Assembly (NCBI GenBank): GCA_021399435.1
Contig: JAJTUP010000125.1
Span: forward strand, 62,001-126,000
Origin: Diaporthe sp. PMI_573
Lineage: Eukaryota; Ascomycota; Sordariomycetes; Diaporthales; Diaporthaceae
DNA: 64,000 nt
Direction: 5' to 3'
Every line of letters starts with the position of its first letter. Within the stretch, counting starts at the first letter, position 1. This document shows, in pieces, positions 11,927 through 23,002 of this stretch. The translations under genes and the position numbers were made by a program. The notes beneath the pieces were generated by a model that was not told the DNA's origin, ran no database searches, and saw nothing but the letters and a program-made list of their open reading frames with translations.

Positions 11927-14900
11927 ATGGCTGATCGTGGTCGAGGAAGAGGACGAGGACGTGGTGACGGCGCCGGTCGTGGCGATGGGGGTGCTCGCGG
12001 CGGTCCAAGCAGAGGAGGCTCCTTCCCACCCGGTCGTGGAGGAGGGGACCGAGGTGGCCGCGGTGGATATCGTGGCGGCGGCGACCGGGGCGGAGGAGAT
12101 CGCGGCGGTGGCTACCGCGGTGGAGGAGATCGTGGTGGTGGCTATCGCGGGGGCGGAGATCGCGGCGGGTACCGTGGAGGTGGCGATCGGGGCCGAGGTG
12201 GCGGTGACCGTGGTGGCCGCGGCGGACGACCCCCCGCGCAGGTCTACACGCCTCCCGCTGGAGATGTTCCCGTCCCCGATACCCAGGTGAGGGCCGTCGA
12301 AGACGCTCGCCAGAAGGCCCGCAAATCGCCCGAGTTCTCGATGAGCTCGCTGAGTCTCGACAGCTCTGCCCTGTTACCAGCTCGGCCCGGCTACGGCACC
12401 GAGGGCCAGCCCATCACCGTCTACGCCAACTACGTCCCGCTGGTCCCCCGATCTGACCTGACTCTGTACTCATACGATGTCGCCGAAATCAAGCCCGACG
12501 TTGTTGGAAAGAAGCGAACACAGGTCATCCGTCTCTTGGTAAAGGAGTCGCCAGAGCTGGAGAGTTACCGAGGAGACATGGTCACCGACTTCAAGTCCAC
12601 CCTGATCTCCCGGAAGCAACTGGACTTGGGAGGACCCGAAAAAGTCATCGAGGTCGCCTACAAGGCTGAGGGAGAAGACGACCCAAAGGAGCACGCCCCG
12701 AAATACAAGGTCGCTGTTAAGTACACCAAGACACTGACTGTTGGCGACCTGATGTCCTTCCTGACCTCGACGAACCCAGCGGTCCAGTATGACAGCAAGT
12801 TGGAGATGATCCAGGGTCTGAACATCTTCCTCAAGCACTGGGCCAAGTCCAACAACAACGTGGCAACTATTGGAGCCAGCAAGACCTTCTCGATGAGTGG
12901 CAACGCTGATAACCTCGACCTCGGACGGGGCCTCACTGCTCTGCGTGGTTTCTTCACCAGCGTTCGGGCTGCTACCAACCGCATTCTTGTCAACGTCAAC
13001 GTCAGTCATGGTGCCTTCTACAACGAGGGAAAGCTGACGAATTTGATTGCGGCCTACAACCCACGCCCTGATCCCGGCGGGTGGCGTTCCCTCGAAAAGT
13101 TCCTCAAACGTGTTCGTGTCCGAACAACACACCTCAAGGAGAAGAAGAACAGAAAGGGAGAAGTCATTCATCGGGCCAAGACTGTCTTCGGGCTGGCTAA
13201 GAAATCAGACGGACAGGGGCCCAACCGGCCCAGGGTTAAAGAGTTCGCCGCTGGACCGAAGCATGTCGAGTTCTGGCTTGAAGACAGGTCCCCGGCACCA
13301 GCAGCTTCGTCCTCCATCCCAGGTGCCGAGCCATCCCAAGCCACATCCAAGAAGAAGGGAAAGGGCAAGGGTGCGAAGGGCAAAGCGGAAGCACCTCCAA
13401 AAGCCGGACCACAACCTGTGTCTGCTGGAACTGGCCGCTATATCAGCGTCTACGAACACTTCAAGAACACATACAACATCACGTGTGGAGATGACTACCC
13501 TGTGGTCAATGTCGGCACGGATAAGAATCCATCATACCTGCCCGCTGAGGTTAGCGTTGTATTGCCCGGTCAGAGCGCCATGGCGAAGCTCAGCGGCGAG
13601 CAGACCCGGAACATGATCAAGTTTGCTGTCCGTGGGCCCTGGCTCAACGCCATGTCTATCGCCAATGACGGCCTCGTCACAGGCGGTCTATCAACCGAGA
13701 CCAATCCTCTTTTGGTAAGCCCTGATATTCCGCGCGAAATGCCCCAAGAGTGTTCCTTGATGTCCTATGGGATGGGATGCATAACTAATCACTGATCATC
13801 AGGCACAATTCGGCATCAACGCCGGCCAAAACCTGATCACCGTTTCAGCCCGCGTGTTACAAGAGCCCAAGGTGTTCTACAAGAATAACAAGTCTGTCAA
13901 TGTCGCTTTCGGCAGCTGGAATATGGAGAACGTCATGTTTAACAAACCGGGCAACTTGAAAACGTGGTCGTGGCTGTCCGTCAAAGACTGGAGGCGGCCA
14001 AACTACACAAAGGACGACCTCGCTGCTACGGTCAGCAGGTTTTCTGCGTCGCTGAGCAAGAATGGGGTGACGGTGCAACAGCAAGCCCTTCCTGGCCAGG
14101 AAATCACCTTGAATTCCCCCAGCGACCCGGCGTTGGATACGTTGTTCGAGCGAGCGGCCAGAAAGCTGGATCTTCTCTTCATCATCCTCCCTGGCAGGGA
14201 CAAGAGTGACAACACTGAGCTGTACAGCTATATCAAGACTCTTGGCGACACAAAGTATGGCATCCATACCATTTGCGTCGTTGGGTCCAAGTTTGCCGGT
14301 GGAAGAGGAGAAGACCAGTACTTTGCCAACGTTGCCCTCAAGTTCAACCTCAAGCTTGGGGGCAACAACCAAATGGTCGAGCCCTCGCGCCTGTCCTTCC
14401 TCAACGAGGACAAGACCATGGTGGTGGGCATCGACGTGACTCACCCATCCCCTGGCTCATCCTCCAACGCACCTTCTGTCGCCGGTTTGGTGGCCTCCAC
14501 GGACAAGCACTTCGGCCAGTGGCCCGGCAGCCTCAGCATCCAAAGCGAGGCCCGTCAGGAGATGGTTTCGGACCTCACCCCCATGCTGAAGAATGCCCTC
14601 GGAAACTGGAGGAACCTGGGAAAGCACGCCAGCCTGCCGGAGAACATCCTCGTTTATCGCGACGGCGTGTCGGAGGGCCAGTACCAGACCGTCTACGACG
14701 AAGAGATCCCGCGCCTGCGCAAGGCGTTCGCGGAGATGTACCCGGCGGACCTGACCAAGAAGAACCTCCCGCGGCTGACCGTCATCATCGTCGGCAAGCG
14801 CCACCACACCCGCTTCTACCCCAGCCAAGCCAAGGACATGGACCGCGGCGGCAACTGCAAGCCGGGCACGGTGGTCGACCGCGGGGTCACGGAGGAGGGC

Positions 14901-15290
14901 ATGTGGGATTTCTACCTGCAGTCGCACGCGGTGATCCAGGGGACGGGCCGGCCGGCGCACTACGTCGTGGTGCTGGACGAGATCTTCCGGGACCGGGCGG
15001 CGAAGAAGCCCAAGTCGCTGGCCGCCAAGCCGCAGGACTCCTCGCCCGCCAACGAGCTCGAGAGGGTCACGCAGGCGCTGTGCTACTCGTACTCCCGCGC
15101 GACCAAGGCCGTCAGCATCTGCACGCCCGCGTACCACGCCGACATACTGTGCGAGCGGGCGCGCCGGTACATGGCGGATTTGTTTGAGGGGAGCAGCGCG
15201 GACGACGCGAGCAGTGTTGCTGGGGGTGGTGGTGTCGCTGCTACTGTGACGGTTCATGAGAAGCTTAAGAACACCATGTTCTATATCTGA
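11927..15290 (+). CDS. Argonaute protein (QDE-2/AGO-like), complete
   Basis: Two exons, 11927..13714 and 13803..15290, with an 88-bp intron (GTAAGC donor, ACTAATC branch, CAG acceptor), giving 1091 residues. Residues 1-102 are an Arg/Gly-rich tail (RGG/GRG repeats). The N, PAZ, MID and PIWI regions follow. The slicer set is intact: Asp807 in VGIDVTHPSPG, a Glu near 845 in QSEARQEM (glutamate finger), Asp883 in VYRDGVSEGQ, and His1041 in CTPAYHAD. Argonautes bind small RNAs and cut complementary transcripts; in fungi they act in quelling or meiotic silencing. I chose the ATG at 11927, which begins the RG-rich tail; the frame is open upstream. Quelling versus meiotic paralogue cannot be decided without a tree, so no symbol is given. 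Confidence 0.95.
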
Positions 15291-15855
15291 TCCTTGGGAT
15301 CTTGGACAAGCTTTTTCTTGACGGTCTGGGTGGTCTTGGGAAGATTGTCTCGTGTATTTTACTTTGGGGCTTGGATCGTTAGCGTCTTGATTTGGGTATG
15401 TTGCTTTCTGGGTCTGGCATTTATGGCTAGTTGTTTTTGGCGATTCTTTGTGGTAGCTGCAGCTAGCGATGTTTTTCAACGAGATCTTTTGAAGACGGGT
15501 TAGTGGTGCAATTGTGACATGGTGTTTTCGTTGTATGTTCCTGCCTCCGCCTAGGGGTTGCCTTGGGTATTGCACTTCGTGTGACCGCTGACAGCCGTAT
15601 TTCCCATCCCTAAACGGCCTTTCATCAAATGCACTTACCAAGGATACAAGGCAGCACAAACATCAAATGGTCTCACACGGATCTCGTGGGACGGAACGGA
15701 AAGAAAATTTGAAATTGACTATAGAATGGAAAATAATTGGCAAGGCTCATATCAACAAGTCCATCCCCGCCCCCAAGGAACATCCAGCGTAAACAAACCA
15801 TCTCTCACAAGGCGCCACGCCACCATCCACACCCAGGGGCAATGCACTAACTCCC
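15291..15855. other. Argonaute 3' flank
   Basis: T-rich plus-strand sequence after the stop, probably Argonaute 3' UTR, then unassigned sequence up to the end of the convergent minus-strand gene. Confidence 0.4.
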
Positions 15856-16205
15856 CTACTGATCATCCGCCCCCTCAGGCAACGCATCATCCGCCTCATC
15901 ATCACTACTCTCAGCGATCCCGTTCTGCTCGCGGAACTCGGCGAGCCCCTGCCGCACGACGGCGGTAGTCTCTTTGGCGCTGAGGCCGTCGAGGGGATTG
16001 CGCTCCCCGTTTCCGTTGACGGAGCCCGGGGCGTTGCTGTCCTCTAGGTCGAGGGTGTTGAAGATGTCTAGTGCTTCTTGGTCTGTGAGCCCTGTCTTGG
16101 CTGAGACTGTGTTTGCGTTTGTGTTTGGCGGGTTGCGTGGCGCATTTGGGTCGTGGCTGCTGCTGCGGCGGTGGTGGCTAGGAGGAGGATGGTTGAGAAA
16201 CGCAT
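15856..16205 (-). pseudogene. Small secreted protein, frameshifted
   Basis: The ATG at 16205 starts a clear signal peptide (MRFSTILLLATTAAAAA). The signal-peptide frame soon reaches a stop. A shifted frame starting just after the Ala run reads naturally for about 95 residues (NPPNTNANTVSAKTGLTDQE ... AEFREQNGIAESSDDE) and ends with TAG at 15856. One indel within the GCC/GCA run would join them into a protein of about 115 residues. No family is recognised and the mature part has no Cys. Either a real frameshift inactivated it or the assembly has an indel in the repeat. Confidence 0.55.
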
Positions 16206-16925
16206 TTTGGTTGGTTGTGGATGGGGGGGGGGGGTGTTTTTTTGAGAATTATTGTCAGTGGATTAAGCTGATATTAACGGCCAGTTCCAGCTGGTGAGAA
16301 GCGAAGAAGGTGGATTGGATCTAAAGTAGATGATATACTGAGAAGCTGAGTGCTGATGATCATGACGCCGTCAGGGGAGAGGCCGCCGTGGGCGTATTTA
16401 AGCTTAAAGTGTGGGCAGCACAAGCCCTTCCCCAACCCCCTGTTCATCCTACATCGTGAGACCGCTTCGTCTGGTCGTGTGTCATATAACGCATATGCCA
16501 CCCCAAGTTCGTCGTTGGCAGCCCTGCCAAGATCATAAAGAAGACCGCTATGAAACAGGACAAGGGGCGTAATGCTCCCACATGTGCACCAAAAGATCTT
16601 CAAAACAGATCGTAGCCCCGGGCTGATCTACCCATATCCCTGTGAGCAATGTTGTGCACCTTGCCCGGCGGCCACGCCGACAATACAGAGTCCTGTCAGG
16701 CGTAGTGGAGTGGCGTTGACTACAGGGGCTGGTGGCGTCTGCGTGTGACCAAATTTTTCGGGCTTAAGACACTACGCACAGGCACTAGCTTACCGCTCGG
16801 ACCCCCGGTTCGATGGCTGGGTATGTATCGCCTAATGGCCTTGGGATCATAGTTACTACACTCAGCGATCGTGTTTCTACAACAAAGTATCACGGTCAGA
16901 AGAGATACACTGAAGATGGAGGGGT
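16206..16925. other. No supported gene
   Basis: A G-run lies at about 16226-16240, just upstream of the secreted-protein ATG. A tRNA-like GGTTCGA word near 16808 has no matching stems. Nothing else is seen. Confidence 0.4.
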
Positions 16926-17525
16926 GTGGAAACACCAGCCAAGCGCACTCGAAAGGGGACAAACATCGGTAGGAGCATTCAGGTGACAGCGTCCCCAATC
17001 ATGACGGCAGTGCTGCCCCTCCGGCCCGAGGATCCTGAAAGGTTGATAAGCCTTAGCTACGAGGACCTCAGGATGCTCGAAGCCGAGACTCCTTTGGATA
17101 ACAGACCGATTAACACTGCCCTGCAGGTACTGGCCGGAATCGCCCCGTGTACCGTCATGGTAATAAATTCTCTTGGAGACAGTGCAATTGTCCCCAAGAA
17201 CACCTGGACACCACACCTTAATCGAAAGACAAACCCTGAGCCAATCACCCTTATCCCGATCCAGATGACACATCCTGAGCCTTCTTGGCTGCTGGGCGCA
17301 CTCGATTCAGCTGGTATGCGACTCCTGGATCCTATGCCGGCAAAGGACCGGACCCAGGTGTTTAAGAAGATGTTGGAGACACTTTTTGGCAACCAACATG
17401 TGGTTCAACAACCTATCACAGAGGTGAACTTTGTTCAGCGGGCCACAGGCGCGGATACCGGCATTTCCATCCTCATCAATGCCATACAAGCCATCCTGAC
17501 ATCCTGCGCAGTCGAAAAGAGCTTG
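16926..17525 (+). pseudogene. Ulp1/C48-like domain without catalytic residues, truncated
   Basis: The frame from ATG 16926 encodes about 200 residues resembling the Ulp1 (SUMO protease, C48) fold: SYEDLRMLEAETPLDNRP INTALQVL, then a Leu/Pro strand (ITLIPIQM), SWLLGAL, RLLDPMP and TGADTGISIL. It aligns over its length with residues about 390-600 of the protein at 30127..32397. The catalytic His position is Ser120 and the nucleophile Cys position is Thr178; the Asp is kept. It therefore should not be a protease. Near 17525 the similarity stops and helicase sequence begins in another frame. A fusion remnant of a mobile element is my inference. Confidence 0.6.
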
Positions 17526-17529
17526 CCCA

Positions 17530-18663
17530 GCACAGTTGCTGAGCCGGGTCGACCCCAGCGACAGCGGCAAGGGGCTACGGAACCTCTCGGATCGTGCGAC
17601 GCAATATCGACGGCAGCAGATCCAGGCCAAGACGACGTGGGAGCTGTTTACCAATGTGGTGGTCCTAGAGGAGCAGAAGAGGGCCGAGGGCGACGAGGAA
17701 CTGATAGGGCTCTTAGAACGCATCCGGACAGGCCGACAGACGGCGGCCGACCTGGACAAGCTCAACTCGCGATACATCCCTGACGAGAAGCTCGACTTCA
17801 CGGGAGGCCGGCGCGCCATTATCCCGCTCAACCGACACAGGTGGGACCTCACGCTCTGTGCCGCCCTGGCCTTCGGCGAGGAGCACGGCAGGAAGGTGTC
17901 CCTGTTCATGTCCGATCACCAGTGGAAAACCCGCGTGCCCAGCGAGGAAGAGATGGAGGCCGTAGTGCTGCTCGGAGATGACGCGCAGCTCCCCATCCCA
18001 GGCATCTTTCCGTACGTTGAGGGCATGCCCGTCATCGTCAACCAGAACAAGTACCTAGGGCTGAAAGTAGTCAATGGAGCAGAGTTCACGGCCGCCGGCG
18101 TCGTCGCAGACGGAGAGGTAGAAGAACGGGTGATCCACGACCGGCTGTCCGTCTTCCTCGGGCCGCCAAGCGGCATCCTTCTCCAATCGCAGGACACGGA
18201 GGGGCTCGCGTTCCCGCACATACCTCCAGGTACCCTCATGCTAGGGACAGAGACTGTGCAGCTTGACAAAGAAAAGCACGGCAAATACGTCTGTCCGCGA
18301 GTTGCAGCCAAGCGGGAGTTCAAGATGGGGCTGACGCGTACGGGGCTGCCATGCACGCCGGGCTTTGCGCTCACTGACTATAAGGCGCAGAGCAAGACCC
18401 TAGAGAAGGTCCTGCTCGGGCTCTATGGGAGAAAAGGGACGAAGGGATACCCGAGCATGGAGAAGTGCGACGTGCTTAGCTTGTACGTGCAATTGTCACG
18501 GTGCAAGCGGTTGCGGGACATACGGCTTGTACAGCCAATGCCAAGGGAGCACTTCGAACAGGCGCGGATGTATCCGGAGCTCATAGAAGGGGTCGATGGA
18601 TTAAAAGAGCTAGCAAGACAGACGGTTGAGCGGTTTGAGGTCAGGCATGGGAAGCAAGGTTAG
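17530..18663 (+). pseudogene. PIF1-like DNA helicase, C-terminal half
   Basis: The open frame encodes about 375 residues matching the second half of fungal PIF1-like helicases: DRATQYRRQQIQAKTTWELF, VVLEEQ, LNSRYIP, PLNRHRW, GMPVIVNQNKYLGLK, FALTDYKAQSKTL and the arginine motif SLYVQLSRCKRLRDI. The Walker A and B half is absent, so it cannot unwind DNA alone. Such helicases occur as expanded, often element-linked families in fungi. Codon composition is GC-rich, unlike the flanks. It ends with TAG at 18663 and begins at a sharp break with the Ulp1-like remnant. There is no in-frame ATG near the break. Confidence 0.75.
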
Positions 18664-18707
18664 GAGGCAAATCTCCGTTTCGTTGACAGTAAAAACGGAG
18701 AGCGGAG

Positions 18708-18766
18708 CCAATCAGAAGCCGTTTTATTAGCCAATCAGAAAGTAGCTAACTTTGCAACCAATCAGA
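18708..18766 (+). promoter_or_regulatory. Three CCAATCAGA motifs
   Basis: CCAATCAGA occurs at 18708, 18731 and 18758, spaced 23 and 27 bp. CCAAT boxes bind the fungal HAP complex and could serve the PLAC8 gene at 19331, but they may also be a short diverged repeat. Confidence 0.35.
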
Positions 18767-19330
18767 GGCCAGGGACGGGCGGGGACTCAGGGTGTGAAGG
18801 GTCGGGCGCGAATAAGAAAGACCTTCCTAACGGAAGGCATACCAGAAATACGGCTTTTGCTCGCCTATTTGCACGTGCAAAGATCCCTTGACCTACGGCA
18901 TCAGGGCCGTACCAACACATTCGCTGCTCCGCTAAGCTTATACTGTATTTGTGAAGTACAGTACTGTAACTACTTCAAGAACGTTAATAATTTGAATAAG
19001 ATGACGAAAACAACAACAGATCGGACTTTTCAAGTTCAAAAAGAATTCTTCAATTGAAGGGAAGTACCAAGCATGTACTATTCGGATGTGGTTTTCAATC
19101 ACATTATATGGAACTTAGGTAGAGTATAGTACGGGGCGTTTTATAATCTACAGATACGTTTGCTTATAAGCCTTTCAAACGTGGTGCTTTATATTGTAGT
19201 ATATAGCCTTAGCCCCAGGAAGTTCACCTTCCCTTTATTCACTGTTTTCAATTCCCCCCCAACATTATTTAACGCCCTCACTTGGCGTCTCTAAACTTGA
19301 AATACGCCACATAAAGTCTCTCATCCCCTC
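18767..19330. other. Upstream region of PLAC8 gene
   Basis: AT-rich, no gene seen. It contains GTACTGTA-type words (about 18955-18970) and a T-rich stretch. Confidence 0.4.
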
Positions 19331-19792
19331 ATGTCTTTAGGGTGGAAAGAAGGACTGCTCGGCTGTTGTGGCCCCATCAGCCTGTGCTGTGAAGGATGCT
19401 GGTGTCCTTGCATAGTCCTGGGGCGGACCATTCATCGCATGAATAATAAAGGCAATATGCAGGAATATTGTTGCTGCAATGTTGATTGTGCCATTCTCTG
19501 TATGCTCCACGCTGTAGGAGGCTGCGGCTGGATGTGAGTGTTTGGCCTGAGACGACTTCATCCTAATGTAGGCTAATCGCTCACTTTTCAATCTAGATAC
19601 CAATCCTGGAGACGTGGCCAGATCCGCAAGGAATATCATATAGAGGGGGCTAGTTGCAGTGATTGTGTGGCATCATTGTGTTGCCACTGTTGTGCTATAA
19701 TCCAACAGGAGAAGGAAGTAAAGGCTCGGACTTCAAGCATCGTGCGTGACCCTCTTTTCTTCTCGAGCACATCTATACACAAGGTGAAGTAA
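19331..19792 (+). CDS. PLAC8-type Cys-rich protein
   Basis: Two exons, 19331..19533 and 19597..19792, with a 63-bp intron (GTGAGT donor, CTAATC, CTAG acceptor), encoding 132 residues. The PLAC8 signature is visible: WKEGLLGCCG, CCEGCWCPCIVLGRT near the start, a middle CCCNVDCAI, and after the splice QIRKEYHIEG followed by DCVASLCCHCCAIIQQEKE. The length is typical of the family. Members are membrane-associated or Cys-rich proteins implicated in metal or calcium handling and cell-size control; the role in fungi is unclear. It looks intact and complete. The start is the only ATG before the Cys motif. Confidence 0.85.
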
Positions 19793-20199
19793 AGGCACGC
19801 ACAATTAACATGATGTATGCAGATCGAAACAGGATATGAAGAGCAGCCCGAAATGCGCGTATAGGGAAATTGATTAGATGGGGGCCCAGGTTTATTGTGG
19901 ATATCGGCTGCCTTGCGATAGGAGAACTGTCGGCGCCTTTGGCGTAGGAAACTTGGACTCTAGATCTCGGCTCCCTATCTGGAGATGAAATGTTCTATAT
20001 ATTAAAAATGAACACCCAAGCATGTAGGGCGACCGTTCTGCTGGATCCCTCAAGACGGGCTTAAAGGTACTCCAAAGCGATAGCATATCTCATGTCTCTT
20101 TCTATATTCTTCTTTAATCGCAGTCTTAGATATAGGGCTATATTGGGTGAAGTAATGGCAAGACTGAAGTGGAAGAATCGGCCACCGCGGTACGATAGT
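19793..20199. other. Intergenic, nothing recognised
   Basis: Between the PLAC8 stop and the end of the convergent minus-strand gene. No motif seen. Confidence 0.4.
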
Positions 20200-21125
20200 C
20201 TAAGCGACTCCCTGAATTGCCTTCCGAGCCGTACTCCTATTATCTAGCTGCGGGAGAACGACAGGAGAATGCTCCTCATACGCAGGATCAGCAGCAGCTT
20301 CCTCCTCGCTCGAAGCCTCAGCATGGACATCCTCCTCGTGCGTGACTCTCACGGGAGCAGATTTCGCTTTACGCTCTAAGACGTGTTGCTCCACAGCGAC
20401 GTCGTATATGTCGCAAAGCTGCCTGGCCGTGACTTGGATTTGAACTTGTTCACATCCAGGATTACGAATCACATGATCTTCGCACATGAAATCGCTCAGA
20501 AAGAGACATAACTTGAATGAATCCACAGCGTTTCCACCTGAGTCTCGGAAAGCCTGTATGCATTCTGATTATCAGCCGTTGGATTACTTGAGACCATTCG
20601 AACAAATGAAATAAATGGGCATACCTCGTCGTAGTCGCACTCAGCCATCAATTCTTGCTGCCCGTTGACATCTTTAAGATGGGCTCTCCACACAGACGCT
20701 GTCGCCGCAGCTGGGCCTTCTGAACTTTCCTCCAATGTCTTCCCCTCCTCGGATTCCTTGTATATATCATGCAGATTCACGCTGACGACAGTGCGAATTT
20801 TGCCATTAGACAAACTGATGAGTTCCCGTGCCCTTTCTGCCAATTCCTGGCTATCATGATGACTCCAGCTAACCTCGACCGCTAGAGAAGGTTGCGCCTG
20901 CTTACAGCCTCGAAAGAAATAGGAGCCATCCGGGTGTTTTCTATCCAGCACTTTATCAAAATAAATTGCTGCATTCCCTCGAGGCTTAATGTTTGCCGCC
21001 ACGCGTCGCAAAGCTTCAGGTGTACGCTCGTACCCCTTAGTCCCATGTTCTATATAAACTCTGAGGCTGGTAAGGAGATCCTTAAACCCGCCAACAAATG
21101 TGCCATGGAATGCGCTCATACTCAT
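20200..21125 (-). CDS. PD-(D/E)XK nuclease-like fungal protein, two exons
   Basis: Exons 21125..20625 and 20553..20200, joined in frame over a 71-bp intron (GTATGC donor, CAG acceptor), give 284 residues. The middle holds a pattern like the PD-(D/E)XK/Uma2 fold: PDGSYFF (Asp66) then SLAVEVSWS (Glu84), followed by helices (LAERARELISLSNGKIRTVV). The Lys of the motif is not obvious. The C-terminus after the splice (DEAFRDSGGNAVDSFKLCLFLSDF) is conserved-looking, with an acidic Glu/Ala tail. Similar unannotated proteins are frequent in filamentous fungi (recall). Nuclease activity is a guess from motif order; the gene looks intact. Confidence 0.6.
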
Positions 21126-22171
21126 AAGGATTGTAAAATGCTTCTTTGAAGTCGAATACTCGTACCGGCTAGATGTGCTCTCAGGCAGGTTTAACGGTGT
21201 TCTCGGGTGTGGGGAATCGAAAGGGACATTGAGAGTAATTGGCAGTTTGTTGATGACGACGACACTAACCTCTGAGCCATCGCTTGGCGCCTACTAGGTT
21301 TTGTGGTCCAAGAAAGGTTCCTTGAGAGCAAATTCTGGGCCACAAAAAGTAACGTTATCGGGTATGTGGGCCGACAAAGATAACATGGGTCTGGTCTGAA
21401 ACATAAATAATGAGCGAGGACCTCTGTCACTTCAGACCGTTCGGTGCATCACCTCTGTCTCATCCATTTCTGAACCTCCCAGACCTTCTCCTGCTCTGTT
21501 TTTCAATATGCCCAGGGGTACCTATGATGTATCTGCAACTAATAACCCCCGCCCGAAGCCCAACCCGAAATGAGCATCTCTCCCAACAATGCTTCTCAGG
21601 AGCATAGCGATGGTTTAACACAGGCAGGAGCATCTATTTACGAGAACAAATGAACAGAAACATAACTTTCATCATAGGCAATCAAGACTTTGGGCGGAAA
21701 TGGAGCAGGCACGATGAGGCAGGTGAAATGACTTACGCTCGAAAGGAAGGCGGGGGGGGGGGGTAGAAGTGGATGCGATGATCGCAGGACTTGTTGAAGA
21801 CTTCAGATACTATCTTCGGGTACTCAACCCGATGAGCAGCACGCTCTGTAATACCAGATATTGATTGACAAAAAAGGGTTTGGAGGCCGTCCTGGGACTA
21901 AGACGGCTAAAGGGGATGTCCCCCGGCACGTCGAGAAGATGATTTTCCAAGGTGTTCAATGGCTAGCGCTACATTACGTCTGCGCTTTTGCCCATATTTT
22001 CGGGCCCTGCAACTTCACACAGTAGCTACGCAGAGGCTTCGGCCTGACGGTGGCGGCTTCCGCCAAAGCGCTACAGGAAATCCTCGAATAGGATCGAGTC
22101 AGCCGATGAAACAGCTCAACTTATAGTGAGACAAATAAGAGATGATGGATGTAGGTACGCCAACCGGGAAT
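21126..22171. other. No supported gene
   Basis: Contains a G-homopolymer (about 21750-21765). Short frames on both strands look random. Confidence 0.4.
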
Positions 22172-22735
22172 TCATTCCGGAAGCTTTTCTAATTCTGCTA
22201 GGCTTTCCCTAAGTCTCAATGCAATATGAACGAGGTTGTCGCGGCGCCGAATCTGCTGCTCGGTCTCGGATCCGATTTGGATGAGTTCTTCATCCGAGAG
22301 AAGGGAGACCGAATTTGGACAGAAGGCACGAGACAAGGGTGACATAAGATGACGTTCGATGACTTGTCTCGCAACGTTATCGATGAAAGTCTTCATCGCG
22401 ACCTAAACTTGGTTAGAAACATCATGCCCCAGTACCTTTGTAGCCTTCTGTATCAATGCCTCCTTGCAGGCTTGCTCGTCCATGTCCACTGTGATTCTTG
22501 ACTCGATAGCTGAGATAAACCTATTGATGTCGTCTGAATGATTGCTGATATGTAGTTTACCATTCCAATCGTGCTGCGTCACAACATCAATAGCCTCTCT
22601 TACGGCGACCCTTTGATTCTGTAACCTCTTCTTTTGAACATTATCTGTATAGTAGTGATTGTAGGTCAGAGGGCTCCGTTGCTCATCGTCAATCATCCGC
22701 GCAAGCGCGGACAACTTTGGCTTAAGATCCGGCAT
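22172..22735 (-). pseudogene. Dynamin-like GTPase, C-terminal (stalk/GED) fragment
   Basis: Minus-strand reading from 22735: SPLTYNHYYTDNVQKKR, typical of dynamin-family stalks, then after 22403 the GED-like segment KTFIDNVARQVIERHL and LLSDEELIQIGSETE. The in-frame TAG at 22403 disappears if a 33-bp GTACTG...CTAAC...TAG segment (22403..22435) is spliced, giving TKVAMKTFID, which matches the family. The GTPase domain is entirely missing: sequence upstream of 22735 does not continue it. Dynamins use GTP hydrolysis to remodel membranes; this piece cannot. It is probably a truncated duplicate. Confidence 0.7.
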
Positions 22736-23002
22736 GCCTACTCCATGGCCACATACCTAGTTCCAGTTTCTTTGTTGATACAATATTATATAAAGGGTAT
22801 CAGCTGCGCCTTCAACATCGAACAGATTTCAGAGCCCTACAGCATTCAACACACATATTTCCAAATATTTCCAACATTTTTCAAGCAGATTTCAACCTAT
22901 AAATTCTTATAATTCTACCCCTTAGCCTTATTCATCTCATTCGTCAAATTCATTACCTAGCTCGACTATTTTAATTAAAGTGATATATATCACATTAACG
23001 CT
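22736..23002. promoter_or_regulatory. Upstream region of the 23003 gene
   Basis: AT-rich sequence with TATATAA at about 22789 and a CT/AT-rich leader up to the ATG at 23003. It probably holds the promoter and 5' UTR of the three-exon gene. Confidence 0.3.

Noticed and set aside
12470..13171. Minus-strand gene inside Argonaute
   Set aside because: It is the shadow of the highly biased Argonaute codons and has no motif of its own.
14457..15659. 400-codon minus-strand frame opposite Argonaute
   Set aside because: Long only because of GC-rich third positions on the plus strand; low-complexity translation.
16720..16830. GGTTCGA word as a possible tRNA
   Set aside because: The word lacks the CC that closes the B-box, and acceptor and anticodon stems are not found.
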